Assembly: GCA_049459795.1 (NCBI GenBank)
Contig: JBMUDS010000017.1
Coordinates: forward strand, 1 to 20,607
Length of the DNA stretch: 20,607 bases
Direction: 5' to 3'
DNA from: SYAN01 sp049459795
Lineage (GTDB): Bacteria > Actinomycetota > Actinomycetes > Nanopelagicales > Nanopelagicaceae
This document shows positions 1 through 6,733 of this stretch, piece by piece; the first letter of the stretch is position 1; the number at the start of each line of letters is the position of its first letter. The translations under genes and the position numbers were made by a program. The notes beneath the pieces are model-generated. The model ran no database searches, had not been told where the DNA came from, and saw nothing but the letters and a program-made list of their open reading frames with translations.

Positions 1-313
1 TGAGAACTTCGGCAGGATAGAGCGAAGAGGCTTCTCTTTTACCAAGACCAGTCAAAAAGAGAAGTCGATATCCATGTGCTGGTAATTTCGTCACTTCGTC
101 TGGAGCACCTGTGACTCCCATATCAGCAAGGGCTTCGAGCAGACCCGCAGTATCGAGTTTCATGTCTCCGGTCTCGATGTGCAATTGGTACGAGCCCTTC
201 GCTGATCGCGACGAACCACTCTTCTCAGTACGACTCACTCCAACGACCAAGATCTCCGCAGAGACTTTCTTGTCCGTCGCTCGTACTCGCGACTTCATTG
301 AGGTCGAGGGCAT
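1..313 (-). CDS. pepA: Leucyl aminopeptidase (M17), N-terminal part, cut by window edge
   Basis: Reading the minus strand from ATG at 313 gives an open frame of about 104 residues to the window edge, beginning MPSTSMKSRVRATDKK and including LTGLGKREASSLYPAEVL. This resembles the regulatory N-terminal domain of M17 leucyl aminopeptidases, which carries a conserved GLGK-type motif; the metal-binding catalytic domain lies outside the window. M17 enzymes are cytoplasmic hexamers that release N-terminal residues and recycle peptides. The start is set by a strong Shine-Dalgarno (GGAGGAGG just upstream, about 317-323). The divergent gcvT neighbour is shared with mycobacteria (pepB/gcvT), which supports the call. 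Confidence is moderate because only the less conserved domain is visible. Confidence 0.75.
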   Translation of the reverse strand, partial: MPSTSMKSRVRATDKKVSAEILVVGVSRTEKSGSSRSAKGSYQLHIETGDMKLDTAGLLEALADMGVTGAPDEVTKLPAHGYRLLFLTGLGKREASSLYPAEVL

Positions 314-361
314 GTTCCTCCTCCAGCGATGCTTTATCGATCCGAATTCTCAGCCATCGGC

Positions 362-368
362 TAGGTTA
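362..368. promoter_or_regulatory. Overlapping -10 elements of gcvT (+) and aminopeptidase (-)
   Basis: On the plus strand TAGGTT (362-367) ends 6 nt before the GTG of gcvT, the arrangement expected of a leaderless actinobacterial promoter. On the minus strand the same bases read TAACCT (368-363), also a TANNNT hexamer, which would give the aminopeptidase a leader of about 44 nt containing its Shine-Dalgarno. The plus-strand assignment is better supported than the minus-strand one. No clear -35 box is visible. Confidence 0.5.
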
Positions 369-373
369 TTGGA

Positions 374-1498
374 GTGACTGAAGAAGTGCCATCTCGCCTC
401 TCGCCGCTTCACGAATTCCATCTCGGGGCTCGAGCGAAACTCGCGGACTTCGGGGGATGGCTTATGCCTATCGAATACCCCGGGGGAGTCTTGGCAGAGC
501 ACGCGGCGGTGAGAGAACATGTCGGAATTTTCGATGTCTCGCATCTTGGGAAGATTTCGGTGTCCGGTGAAGGAGTGATCCCCTTCCTCAACGAACTTCT
601 GACCAACGACCTTGATTCGATCGAATCATCTCAAGCGCAGTACACAATGTTGTTGGACGACTCAGGTGGTGTCATCGACGACATGATCGCTTACCGGGTA
701 TCGGATCGAGAAGTACTCCTGATTCCCAACGCATCCAACTCCGCAGCGGTATTCAAAGAGATCGCTTCTCGCGTGACTCCAGGAATCTCCGCGATAGATC
801 TCCATCGTGACTTCAGCGTGATCGCCATCCAAGGTCCGGATTCACCCCGCCTCCTTTCTGCGATCGGAATCGAGCTACCGACTGATCTCGACTACATGTC
901 CTTCATTCGCATCACCTATAAGTCGCAAGTGATCACTCTTTGTCGCACTGGATATACCGGTGAACTCGGATATGAAGTAGTGGCACCTATTGGTGATGGA
1001 TTCTCGCGTGATATTTGGGATTCGCTTGTGAGCGCACTCGATAGATTCAATGGAAAGGTCGTCGGGCTAGGGGCGCGAGATACGTTGCGAACCGAGATGG
1101 GGTATGCACTACATGGTCATGAGCTCTCACGGAACATCAACCCTCTCGAAGCCGGAGTGAGTTGGGCGGTTGCGATGGGCAAGGAGAATTTCCTCGGTAA
1201 GGAATCGCTACTTACGGTCAAGAAGGAGGGTGTGAAGCGAAAGCTTGTCGCCCTGCTGGCACGAGACCGAAGCATTCCACGGTCCTGCATGAAGGTTTCA
1301 CTAGACGGGCGCGAAGTCGGTTATGTCACGAGCGGCACATTCTCGCCAACCTTGAAGAAGGGAATCGCCCTCGCTCTGATAGATGGTGAGACAGCTAAGA
1401 GCCTCACATCTGATGCCACTCTCACTATTGATGTGAGGGGTCGAAGGGGTGAGTTTCAGGCGATCAAGCTGCCTTTCGCACCGTCGCATGTTCGTTGA
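374..1498 (+). CDS. gcvT: Glycine cleavage system T protein (aminomethyltransferase)
   Basis: 374 residues, normal for GcvT. The protein transfers the methylene group from the aminomethyl-lipoyl H protein to tetrahydrofolate and releases ammonia. Diagnostic stretches are the N-terminal folate-binding region with FDVSHLGK (53-60), IDDMIAY (101-107) and RTGYTGELGYEV, followed by the C-terminal beta-barrel domain. The YgfZ-type K-G-C-[YF]-T-G-Q-E signature is absent, so this is not the Fe-S paralogue. The start is GTG 374, apparently leaderless; an in-frame GTG at 386 is the alternative. gcvH and gcvP are not in the window. The last 35 bp overlap, tail to tail, the end of the convergent ECF S-component gene. 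Confidence 0.95.
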   Translation: MTEEVPSRLSPLHEFHLGARAKLADFGGWLMPIEYPGGVLAEHAAVREHVGIFDVSHLGKISVSGEGVIPFLNELLTNDLDSIESSQAQYTMLLDDSGGVIDDMIAYRVSDREVLLIPNASNSAAVFKEIASRVTPGISAIDLHRDFSVIAIQGPDSPRLLSAIGIELPTDLDYMSFIRITYKSQVITLCRTGYTGELGYEVVAPIGDGFSRDIWDSLVSALDRFNGKVVGLGARDTLRTEMGYALHGHELSRNINPLEAGVSWAVAMGKENFLGKESLLTVKKEGVKRKLVALLARDRSIPRSCMKVSLDGREVGYVTSGTFSPTLKKGIALALIDGETAKSLTSDATLTIDVRGRRGEFQAIKLPFAPSHVR

Positions 1499-2297
1499 TT
1501 GATTCCACAAAGAGAACTCGTCGTTTGGTTCGACGAAGTGCGTTGAGAATCGGGCTTGCTGTGATGACTATCAGTGAGGCGGTGATGATCGATCGCGGAA
1601 TATCCCACGCCATGGCAGTTAAGAAATGGAATGTGATGAAACGATCAAAGTTCTCGTCGATACCCGCACCGGGTACGAAGGAGATCGCAGTATCGCTCCC
1701 CACTACCCATGGCCACAGTTGCAGATCCATGAGGAAACCGAAAGTCATCCCCGAGATGATCGCGACGACAAAGAGCATCGCGATCTCATAACGACCACGT
1801 ATCGATCGAGGTAGGGATCCGGCGAAGAGCCCGATCCAGGCGGCCGCCATGATCTGGAAGGGCAACCATGGTCCGATGCCTCCGGTGAGAACTGCAGATA
1901 AAGCCATCGAGATAGCTCCGAGTGCAAAACCGAATGTCGCACCGAAGACGCGTGCAGCCAAGATGATCAAGAACCACATCGGTTCGATGCCAACCGCACC
2001 TGCCCCTATCTGGCGTAAAGCTGCCGCGAGTGCCGCCAGCACTGCCAAGAGTGCAAGAGCACTCAACTCAACCACGCCACGGTTTATCTCGATTGCGAGG
2101 AGAACGAGCGATATCGGCACAATAAGGAAGAAGATCCAATAGTGCTGCTGCGTCAGTTGCAGGCCAAGGATGCTGTCCGGGAGATAGAACGGCCAGGTGA
2201 AAGCAGCGAGTGAAACGACTGTGGTGGCGAGAATGCCGAATCGAGCCCATGGAGAGAAGTTCAACAAGTTAGCGCTATTCATTGACTTCGAGTGCAT
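1464..2297 (-). CDS. ECF transporter S component (predicted corrinoid-specific)
   Basis: About 277 residues, very hydrophobic, with roughly six membrane segments and a basic C-terminal tail (RRTKRRVLF). It would be the substrate-binding membrane subunit of an energy-coupling factor transporter. The family is recognised from its general character and from context: it is the last gene of an operon with T and A subunits. Specificity for cobalamin or a precursor is inferred from the riboswitch at the head of the operon, not from residues in the protein. ATG 2297 is chosen because a perfect AGGAGG lies 6 nt upstream; a TTG directly before it (2300) would give a leading Met-Met. The gene begins inside the 3' end of the ATPase gene (23-bp overlap), implying translational coupling, and its stop lies 35 bp inside gcvT on the other strand. 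Confidence 0.8.
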   Translation of the reverse strand: MHSKSMNSANLLNFSPWARFGILATTVVSLAAFTWPFYLPDSILGLQLTQQHYWIFFLIVPISLVLLAIEINRGVVELSALALLAVLAALAAALRQIGAGAVGIEPMWFLIILAARVFGATFGFALGAISMALSAVLTGGIGPWLPFQIMAAAWIGLFAGSLPRSIRGRYEIAMLFVVAIISGMTFGFLMDLQLWPWVVGSDTAISFVPGAGIDENFDRFITFHFLTAMAWDIPRSIITASLIVITASPILNALRRTKRRVLFVESINEHATVRKAA

Positions 2298-3876
2298 CAA
2301 TCACCTCCTTCACCGTCATCCACTTCTGAGGTGCCATGATCTTGGAGACTTGTGGTGCGAAGGGAAGACTTGATGTCAGGACCTCTCGCACTTCGCCGTC
2401 GTTGATCAGTTCGCCATCGGCGAGGAAAAGGACTCGATCTGCTAGTTCTGCCACGAGTTCGACATCATGACTGGCGATCAAGATTGCACGATTCTGCATG
2501 GCCCGTGCTCTCAACAACTCAACCAGTCGCGACTTTGCCGGGTAATCAAGTCCTCTCGTCGGTTCATCCAGAATCAAGATCCTCGGATCCGTCGCCAGCA
2601 CGATGGCAAGGACCAAGGTCAAACGTTGACCCTCGGAAAGATCCCGTGGATGAGTCGAACCCACAACGCCTGGAAGTAGTTGCTCCAATGTCGCTTTGGT
2701 ACTGCCGGATGGCAATCCTTGATCCCCATCGGCAAGAGCGCACTCCTCATCGACAGAACGTCCATAGAGAAGATCGCTGGGATTTTGTGGGACGAAACCG
2801 ATCAGTCTCACCAACTCACTCGGCGTGAACTTCTCGGGATCCTTGCCCTCCACCTCGACTGATCCTGCGAGTCTTTTGATCACGCCAGTGGTGCTGCGAA
2901 GCAGAGTCGACTTGCCGGATCCATTCCTGCCCATCAGCGCGACGATCTCTCCCGATCGGATCTGTAGCGAGAGGTCGCGTAAAACCCTTCTCTCTCCATA
3001 TCCGAAAGATGCTTGATCAAGTGAGACGAGTAACTGCCCATCTTCGCGTCGATCGCGCTCTCGTGGAACACGACCATCAAGTTTGGTGGCGAAGAGACGT
3101 CGGGCATCGCGAACGGAGAGTGGTATCTCTTCAGATTGAAGTGCTCGTGCCAGTTCCACGATCGGTGGTGCGATCTCGGCGCGCTTCATCACTTCCGAAG
3201 GTGTACCGAGAGAGACTGAACCATCACGTCCTATATGGATGATTCGATCGGAATAGTGGATGACACGTTCGAGTCGGTGTTCAGCGATCACAACGGTCAC
3301 CCCAATGTCATGAACGATGCGATGCAAGATGGCAAGCACTTCTTCAGCGGCAACTGGATCAAGAGCGCTCGTCGGTTCATCCAGGAGAAGGATCTTCGGA
3401 TTCATCACCAGAGCACTGCCGATTGCCACACGTTGTTGTTCACCGCCCGAGAGGGAGGCGATGGCTCGAGATCGAAGTGGCGTCAGAGCGAGAAGGTCAA
3501 GGACCTCTTCTACACGTTTTCGCATCGCACTTGGTGCAATCGCCAAGGATTCCATTGCGAAAGCGATCTCTTCTTCCACGATGTCGGTGACGAAACCATT
3601 GATGGGATTCTGTCCCACGATTCCGATGAGATGAGCAAGTTCTCCAGGACGGACATCTCTTGTTGAGATGCCATCCACTCGTATATCCCCACTCAAAATG
3701 CCGCCGGTGTGATGGGGGACCAGGCCGTTCATCAATTTGAGTGCGCTTGATTTCCCGATTCCGGTTGAGCCGATAAGTAAGACGAATTCACCCTCCCCAA
3801 CCTCGAAGGTCACATCCTCGAAGACAGTCGTTTGAGAATTGGGGTAGATCAGGGAGACATTTTGGAAGGAGATCAT
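2275..3876 (-). CDS. ECF transporter ATPase, two fused ABC domains (EcfA-EcfA' type)
   Basis: 533 residues with two complete nucleotide-binding domains. Domain 1: Walker A GSTGIGKSS (36-44), Q-loop Q89, signature LSGGE (142-146), Walker B LLLDEP with D166/E167, switch H200. Domain 2: Walker A GRNGSGKST (316-324), Q364, signature LSEGQ (413-417), Walker B with D437/E438, H470. Fused double ATPases of this kind energise ECF vitamin and metal importers by hydrolysing ATP on the cytoplasmic face. The signature of domain 2 has Glu in place of the second Gly, so the two composite ATP sites may differ in activity. The start follows the T-component stop by 2 nt, with a GGGGGAAG Shine-Dalgarno inside the end of that gene. 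The substrate is inferred from the operon leader. Confidence 0.92.
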   Translation of the reverse strand: MISFQNVSLIYPNSQTTVFEDVTFEVGEGEFVLLIGSTGIGKSSALKLMNGLVPHHTGGILSGDIRVDGISTRDVRPGELAHLIGIVGQNPINGFVTDIVEEEIAFAMESLAIAPSAMRKRVEEVLDLLALTPLRSRAIASLSGGEQQRVAIGSALVMNPKILLLDEPTSALDPVAAEEVLAILHRIVHDIGVTVVIAEHRLERVIHYSDRIIHIGRDGSVSLGTPSEVMKRAEIAPPIVELARALQSEEIPLSVRDARRLFATKLDGRVPRERDRREDGQLLVSLDQASFGYGERRVLRDLSLQIRSGEIVALMGRNGSGKSTLLRSTTGVIKRLAGSVEVEGKDPEKFTPSELVRLIGFVPQNPSDLLYGRSVDEECALADGDQGLPSGSTKATLEQLLPGVVGSTHPRDLSEGQRLTLVLAIVLATDPRILILDEPTRGLDYPAKSRLVELLRARAMQNRAILIASHDVELVAELADRVLFLADGELINDGEVREVLTSSLPFAPQVSKIMAPQKWMTVKEVIDALEVNE

Positions 3877-3878
3877 CG

Positions 3879-4772
3879 TTACTTCCCCCGGTTCTCTCGG
3901 CGAAACCGTTGGGTCGAGAGGTTTATAAGCGATGAGGCCGCGAGCACTCCGATCCCCATCGATGTGATGGCGGATTCATAAGGGGAGAGGAAAAGAAGTG
4001 CAGCGATGGCGATTGAGGTAAAGAGGATCAGATTCTCGACTGACCCCCATGGATCAGGGCGGTACATGCTGCGAAACCTTCGTTGACCGAAACCACGAGA
4101 TTCCATCGCTGCGGCGAGATCGAGACTTCGCTCCAAGGATTCTTCGAGGAGTGGCATTGCGATCTTTCGCCAATGTCTAAGGCCCGTGATCTGCTGCCCA
4201 CGCAGTTTGCGCGCCATCGTTATCCGTTCGATGCTGGCAACCAATTGTGGAAATACGGAGGTGGAGATCGTGAGAATCAATCCGAGTTGATAGAACGCCA
4301 CCGGTAGTGACCTGATCATGCGATGGGGTGAAGTCAATGTGGTCGCAGCGGCAAAGAGCGCGACCACACCAACGATCACCATGACTTCAGCCAAAGTGGA
4401 ACTCAATCTCTCGAGAGTCACGGGTCCGCCGATTCGAATCCCTGAGATCCAATCCGGTAGCTGCGCCGTTGGAAGTGTGACGAGGGTGGTTCCAGGTATC
4501 GGCACGCCGATGACTATGGCGATCATCATTCGGATGGCGATGATGAGTGCAACGAAGCGCATCGCGACTGCGAAGGATCGAGACCACGGATGATCCGTCT
4601 TCAGCTCTCGGACCAGAATCGCCGATGCCACTACCAACCCTGCAGCGAACCACGCATCACCTGAGATGAAGAGCGCGATACTCAATGAGATCGCCCAGAC
4701 CCACCACGCCATCGGATGCACCGGCGACCTCATGAGAGCTTTACGTTCCACGCTCTTCACATTCCTGATCAA
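3879..4772 (-). CDS. ECF transporter T component (CbiQ/EcfT family)
   Basis: Up to 297 residues, with membrane helices in the N-terminal two thirds and a cytoplasmic coupling region carrying ARKLRGQ and the hallmark AAAMESRGFGQ motif that docks on the ATPase subunits. An N-terminal HPMAWWVWA segment is typical of actinobacterial members. It links the S component to the ATPase and moves the substrate-loaded S protein within the membrane. The start is uncertain: the frame opens with TTG 4772, 7 nt after the preceding stop; GTG 4751 has an AGGA about 11 nt upstream, and ATG 4733 would begin MRSPVHPMAWW. It is the second gene of the riboswitch-controlled operon. Confidence 0.88.
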   Translation of the reverse strand: MIRNVKSVERKALMRSPVHPMAWWVWAISLSIALFISGDAWFAAGLVVASAILVRELKTDHPWSRSFAVAMRFVALIIAIRMMIAIVIGVPIPGTTLVTLPTAQLPDWISGIRIGGPVTLERLSSTLAEVMVIVGVVALFAAATTLTSPHRMIRSLPVAFYQLGLILTISTSVFPQLVASIERITMARKLRGQQITGLRHWRKIAMPLLEESLERSLDLAAAMESRGFGQRRFRSMYRPDPWGSVENLILFTSIAIAALLFLSPYESAITSMGIGVLAASSLINLSTQRFRRENRGK

Positions 4773-4779
4773 TGGCTCG

Positions 4780-5310
4780 TTACTTCAACAAGGATCGTGG
4801 TGTCTTGATCTCAGCACTGCATTCCTTCGCAGGATAGCCATTGACGCCACAGATGAAGCCAGAAGAGGCCGCACGTATCTTCGTCACTGCCGCTAAGACT
4901 TCCGCGCCAGTTGCGTTGAGATCGACTTGTGCACATGCCTTGATCCGTTTCGGAATACTTTCACCGCGTGGCCGTATCGCGGCCATACCAAAGTCGACGA
5001 TCACTCCAATTCGTTTCTTGTTTGCCACCGCTCTCGTTCCCTTGCACAGTTTTGCGAAATCAGGAGTCATTCGCGGGGAGGCAGCGGATACTTCATCATT
5101 ACTGAAAGTGTGCATCCATCCTTCTACAGAGCCATCTTTGACATTGGTGGTCGGACCGGTCATGGCAGTTGTCCATTCGGTTTCGCCAGGAGCGGCTTGA
5201 AAGTATCCCCAGTAGCGGTAACCGGTTGAAGCATGGGAGTAAGGGATGGATGAAATCTGAAAGAGAAGCGTGAGTGCGACCGAAATGATCGGTAGTGATG
5301 ATTTTCTCAT
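4780..5310 (-). CDS. Secreted protein, SCO2322-like; first gene of B12-riboswitch operon
   Basis: 176 residues with a signal peptide (basic MRKSS, hydrophobic core to about residue 22, likely cleavage after SHA near 27). The mature part starts with YRYWGYFQ and continues with TGPTTNVKDGSVEGW; near the C terminus is GFICGVNGYPAKEC. Four cysteines (89, 126, 154, 164) could form two disulfides outside the cell. From memory this resembles actinobacterial proteins labelled SCO2322 family, of unknown function; no search was possible. There is no C-terminal membrane anchor, so the product looks soluble. ATG 5310 is preferred over an in-frame upstream start at 5325 because GAGAGGAA lies 5 nt before it. 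Its place between a cobalamin riboswitch and ECF transporter genes suggests a role in capturing or handling corrinoids, which is inference. Confidence 0.75.
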   Translation of the reverse strand: MRKSSLPIISVALTLLFQISSIPYSHASTGYRYWGYFQAAPGETEWTTAMTGPTTNVKDGSVEGWMHTFSNDEVSAASPRMTPDFAKLCKGTRAVANKKRIGVIVDFGMAAIRPRGESIPKRIKACAQVDLNATGAEVLAAVTKIRAASSGFICGVNGYPAKECSAEIKTPRSLLK

Positions 5311-5315
5311 TGTGT

Positions 5316-5356
5316 TTCCTCTCAAACCTCGCTTCGTGCGAGGATCGCTTGAGAGG
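5316..5356 (-). promoter_or_regulatory. Riboswitch expression platform: hairpin that hides the ribosome-binding site
   Basis: A two-tier hairpin lies directly before the secreted-protein gene. The outer stem pairs 5349-5356 with 5318-5325 (8 perfect pairs) and the inner stem pairs 5338-5343 with 5327-5332 (6 perfect pairs around a 5-nt loop). The outer 3' strand contains the Shine-Dalgarno GAGAGGAA (5323-5316) used by ATG 5310. No U-run follows, so control of translation rather than transcription termination is indicated. Confidence 0.75.
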
Positions 5357-5454
5357 TCATGAAGCGATGCTGGTCAGGAAGGATGTCGCGGTCGGATATG
5401 CCCCGACGCTCGAGAGACGCCTCCTAATGCTCCGCCCCGCAGACCTCGACGGGT

Positions 5455-5547
5455 GGTGTGGCTTGCTCTCTGTCAGGCATTCCGACTATGACGGTTGCGG
5501 GTCAGCGCTGGATTCTCACCAGACTTCCCCTGAGCAGAGAACTTCTG
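5455..5547 (-). ncRNA. Cobalamin (B12) riboswitch aptamer
   Basis: The minus strand shows the hallmark series of a cobalamin riboswitch core: GGGGAAGTCTGGTGAGAATC, then CAGCGCTGACCCGCAACCGT, then after only three bases a B12-box-like AGTCGGAATGCCTGAC. The core is closed by CAGAGA/TCTCTG pairing (plus-strand 5535-5540 with 5467-5472). The peripheral insertion between the core and the B12 box is nearly absent, so this is a compact version. It lies in the long leader (about 250 nt) of the secreted-protein/ECF operon, upstream of the hairpin that masks the ribosome-binding site. Binding of adenosyl- or methyl-cobalamin is expected to lower expression. Outer boundaries are approximate. Confidence 0.92.
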
Positions 5548-5564
5548 TATTGAATTGTGGCGGA

Positions 5565-5570
5565 ACAGTA
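5565..5570 (-). promoter_or_regulatory. Possible -10 element for the riboswitch leader
   Basis: TACTGT on the minus strand (5570-5565) fits TANNNT and would start a transcript near 5558, just ahead of the aptamer. An alternative is TTGCTA followed 17 bp later by AATACA. Neither has a convincing partner box, so the exact promoter is unresolved. The rest of the 395-bp gap between 5326 and 5720 holds the aptamer, its expression platform and the promoter of the aldo/keto reductase; I see no further gene there. Confidence 0.3.
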
Positions 5571-5685
5571 GCAAGGTGAGCCGCAGCCTGATGGATTGAA
5601 GGGCTGGCCTGTTGGAGGGTTTCTGGTGCCACTTTCGAGAGGCAAGAAGGCTTGGACGAGCTGGTCTAGCACGAGAAGGTTCAAG

Positions 5686-5714
5686 TTGGCTCGGTCTGGC
5701 CTCTCGCCTATGGT
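5686..5714 (+). promoter_or_regulatory. Promoter of the aldo/keto reductase gene (leaderless)
   Basis: TTGGCT (5686-5691), a 17-bp spacer and TATGGT (5709-5714) form the best sigma-70-type promoter of the window. The -10 ends 6 nt before the ATG at 5721, so the mRNA should begin at or next to the start codon. No Shine-Dalgarno is present. Confidence 0.65.
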
Positions 5715-5720
5715 GGCGTC

Positions 5721-6722
5721 ATGGAATTTCGAAAACTCGGCGCAACTGGCCTCTACGTCTCAGAGATGACTTATGGAAACTGGATCACCCACGGATCCCA
5801 AGTCGAATCCGAGGTGGCGATCAAGTGTGTCCGTGCCGCACTCGATGAGGGAATCACCACCTTCGACACCGCAGATGTCTATGCCGGAACACGCGCTGAG
5901 ACAGTCCTCGGTAAGGCACTCAAAGGCGTCAAGCGCGAGTCCTATGAACTCTTCACGAAGGTCTATTGGCCGACAGGTGCAGGAAAGAACGAGAGAGGCC
6001 TCTCAAGAAAGCACATCATGGAGTCGGTCCATGCAAGTCTCAAGCGACTTGGCACCGACCATATCGACCTCTATCAGGCACATCGATTCGATTTCGAGAC
6101 ACCCCTTGAGGAGACCTTGTCGGCATTCGAAGATCTCGTTCATTCTGGAAAGGTTATGTACATCGGTTTCTCGGAGTGGACTGCAGGTCAGATCAGCGAT
6201 GCACTTCGAATCCAAAAGGATCGCGGCTACAGTCGATTCGTATCGAGCCAACCTCAATATTCGATGCTCTGGCGCGTGATCGAAAAGGAAGTCGTGCCAT
6301 TAAGTGAACGTGAGGGGATCAGTCAGATCGTCTGGTCACCGATGGCCCAAGGAGTCCTAAGCGGTAAGTACAAGCCAGGAGGGAAGCCACCCAAGGGATC
6401 TCGTGCCACTGATAAGAAAGGTGGCGCCAACATGATCTCGCGCTGGATGAAGGACGAGATCCTCGCTGCGGTTCAGAAGTTGGAACCGATTGCCAAAGAG
6501 GTTGACCTCACGATGGCACAGCTGGCGCTGGCTTGGGTATTGCAGAACAAGAATGTCGCTTCTGCGATCATCGGCGCGACGAAACCTTCTCAGATCAAGG
6601 AGAACGTCAAGGCAGTCGGTGTGAAACTAGAGCCGTCTGTGATGCGCGCGATCGATGATGCGATCGGTTCACTCGCTGAACGTTCGCCCGCTGAGACTAA
6701 GAGCCCAAATCCACGAGCTTAG
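5721..6722 (+). CDS. Aldo/keto reductase, Kv-beta-like (AKR6-like) group
   Basis: 333 residues forming one TIM-barrel aldo/keto reductase domain. The catalytic tetrad is visible: D49 (FDTAD), Y54 (DVYAG), K80 (FTKVY) and H121 (QAHRFD). The MEFRKLGATGLYVSEM start, the QPQYSML stretch and the segment WSPMAQGVLSGKY with a following lysine-rich region are typical of the NADPH-dependent group related to potassium-channel beta subunits and YghZ-like enzymes. It probably reduces reactive aldehydes or ketones in the cytoplasm; the substrate cannot be told from sequence. It is transcribed alone and diverges from the riboswitch operon. Its stop codon shares a 14-bp palindrome with the stop of the convergent DUF3043 gene. 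Confidence 0.92.
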   Translation: MEFRKLGATGLYVSEMTYGNWITHGSQVESEVAIKCVRAALDEGITTFDTADVYAGTRAETVLGKALKGVKRESYELFTKVYWPTGAGKNERGLSRKHIMESVHASLKRLGTDHIDLYQAHRFDFETPLEETLSAFEDLVHSGKVMYIGFSEWTAGQISDALRIQKDRGYSRFVSSQPQYSMLWRVIEKEVVPLSEREGISQIVWSPMAQGVLSGKYKPGGKPPKGSRATDKKGGANMISRWMKDEILAAVQKLEPIAKEVDLTMAQLALAWVLQNKNVASAIIGATKPSQIKENVKAVGVKLEPSVMRAIDDAIGSLAERSPAETKSPNPRA

Positions 6723-6733
6723 GGAGTTCCCTA
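6720..6733. repeat. 14-bp palindrome containing both convergent stop codons
   Basis: TAGGGAGTTCCCTA is an inverted repeat with TAGGGA/TCCCTA arms. Its left end is the TAG stop of the aldo/keto reductase and its right end is the TAG stop, on the other strand, of the DUF3043 gene. It could form a 5-bp hairpin with a 4-nt loop on either transcript, but no U-tract follows on either side, so a terminator call is weak. Confidence 0.5.

Noticed and set aside
374..1498. GcvT paralogue YgfZ
   Set aside because: The YgfZ signature around its conserved cysteine is absent, while GcvT motifs and normal length are present.
3235..3666. Open frame of 143 codons on the plus strand inside the ECF ATPase gene
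   Set aside because: It mirrors the Walker and signature regions of a clear ATPase gene on the other strand, with no ribosome-binding site or family resemblance.
5318..5356. Hairpin before the secreted-protein gene as an intrinsic terminator
   Set aside because: The stem is strong, but it is followed by AAACACAATG rather than a U-run, and it contains the ribosome-binding site, so translational control fits better.
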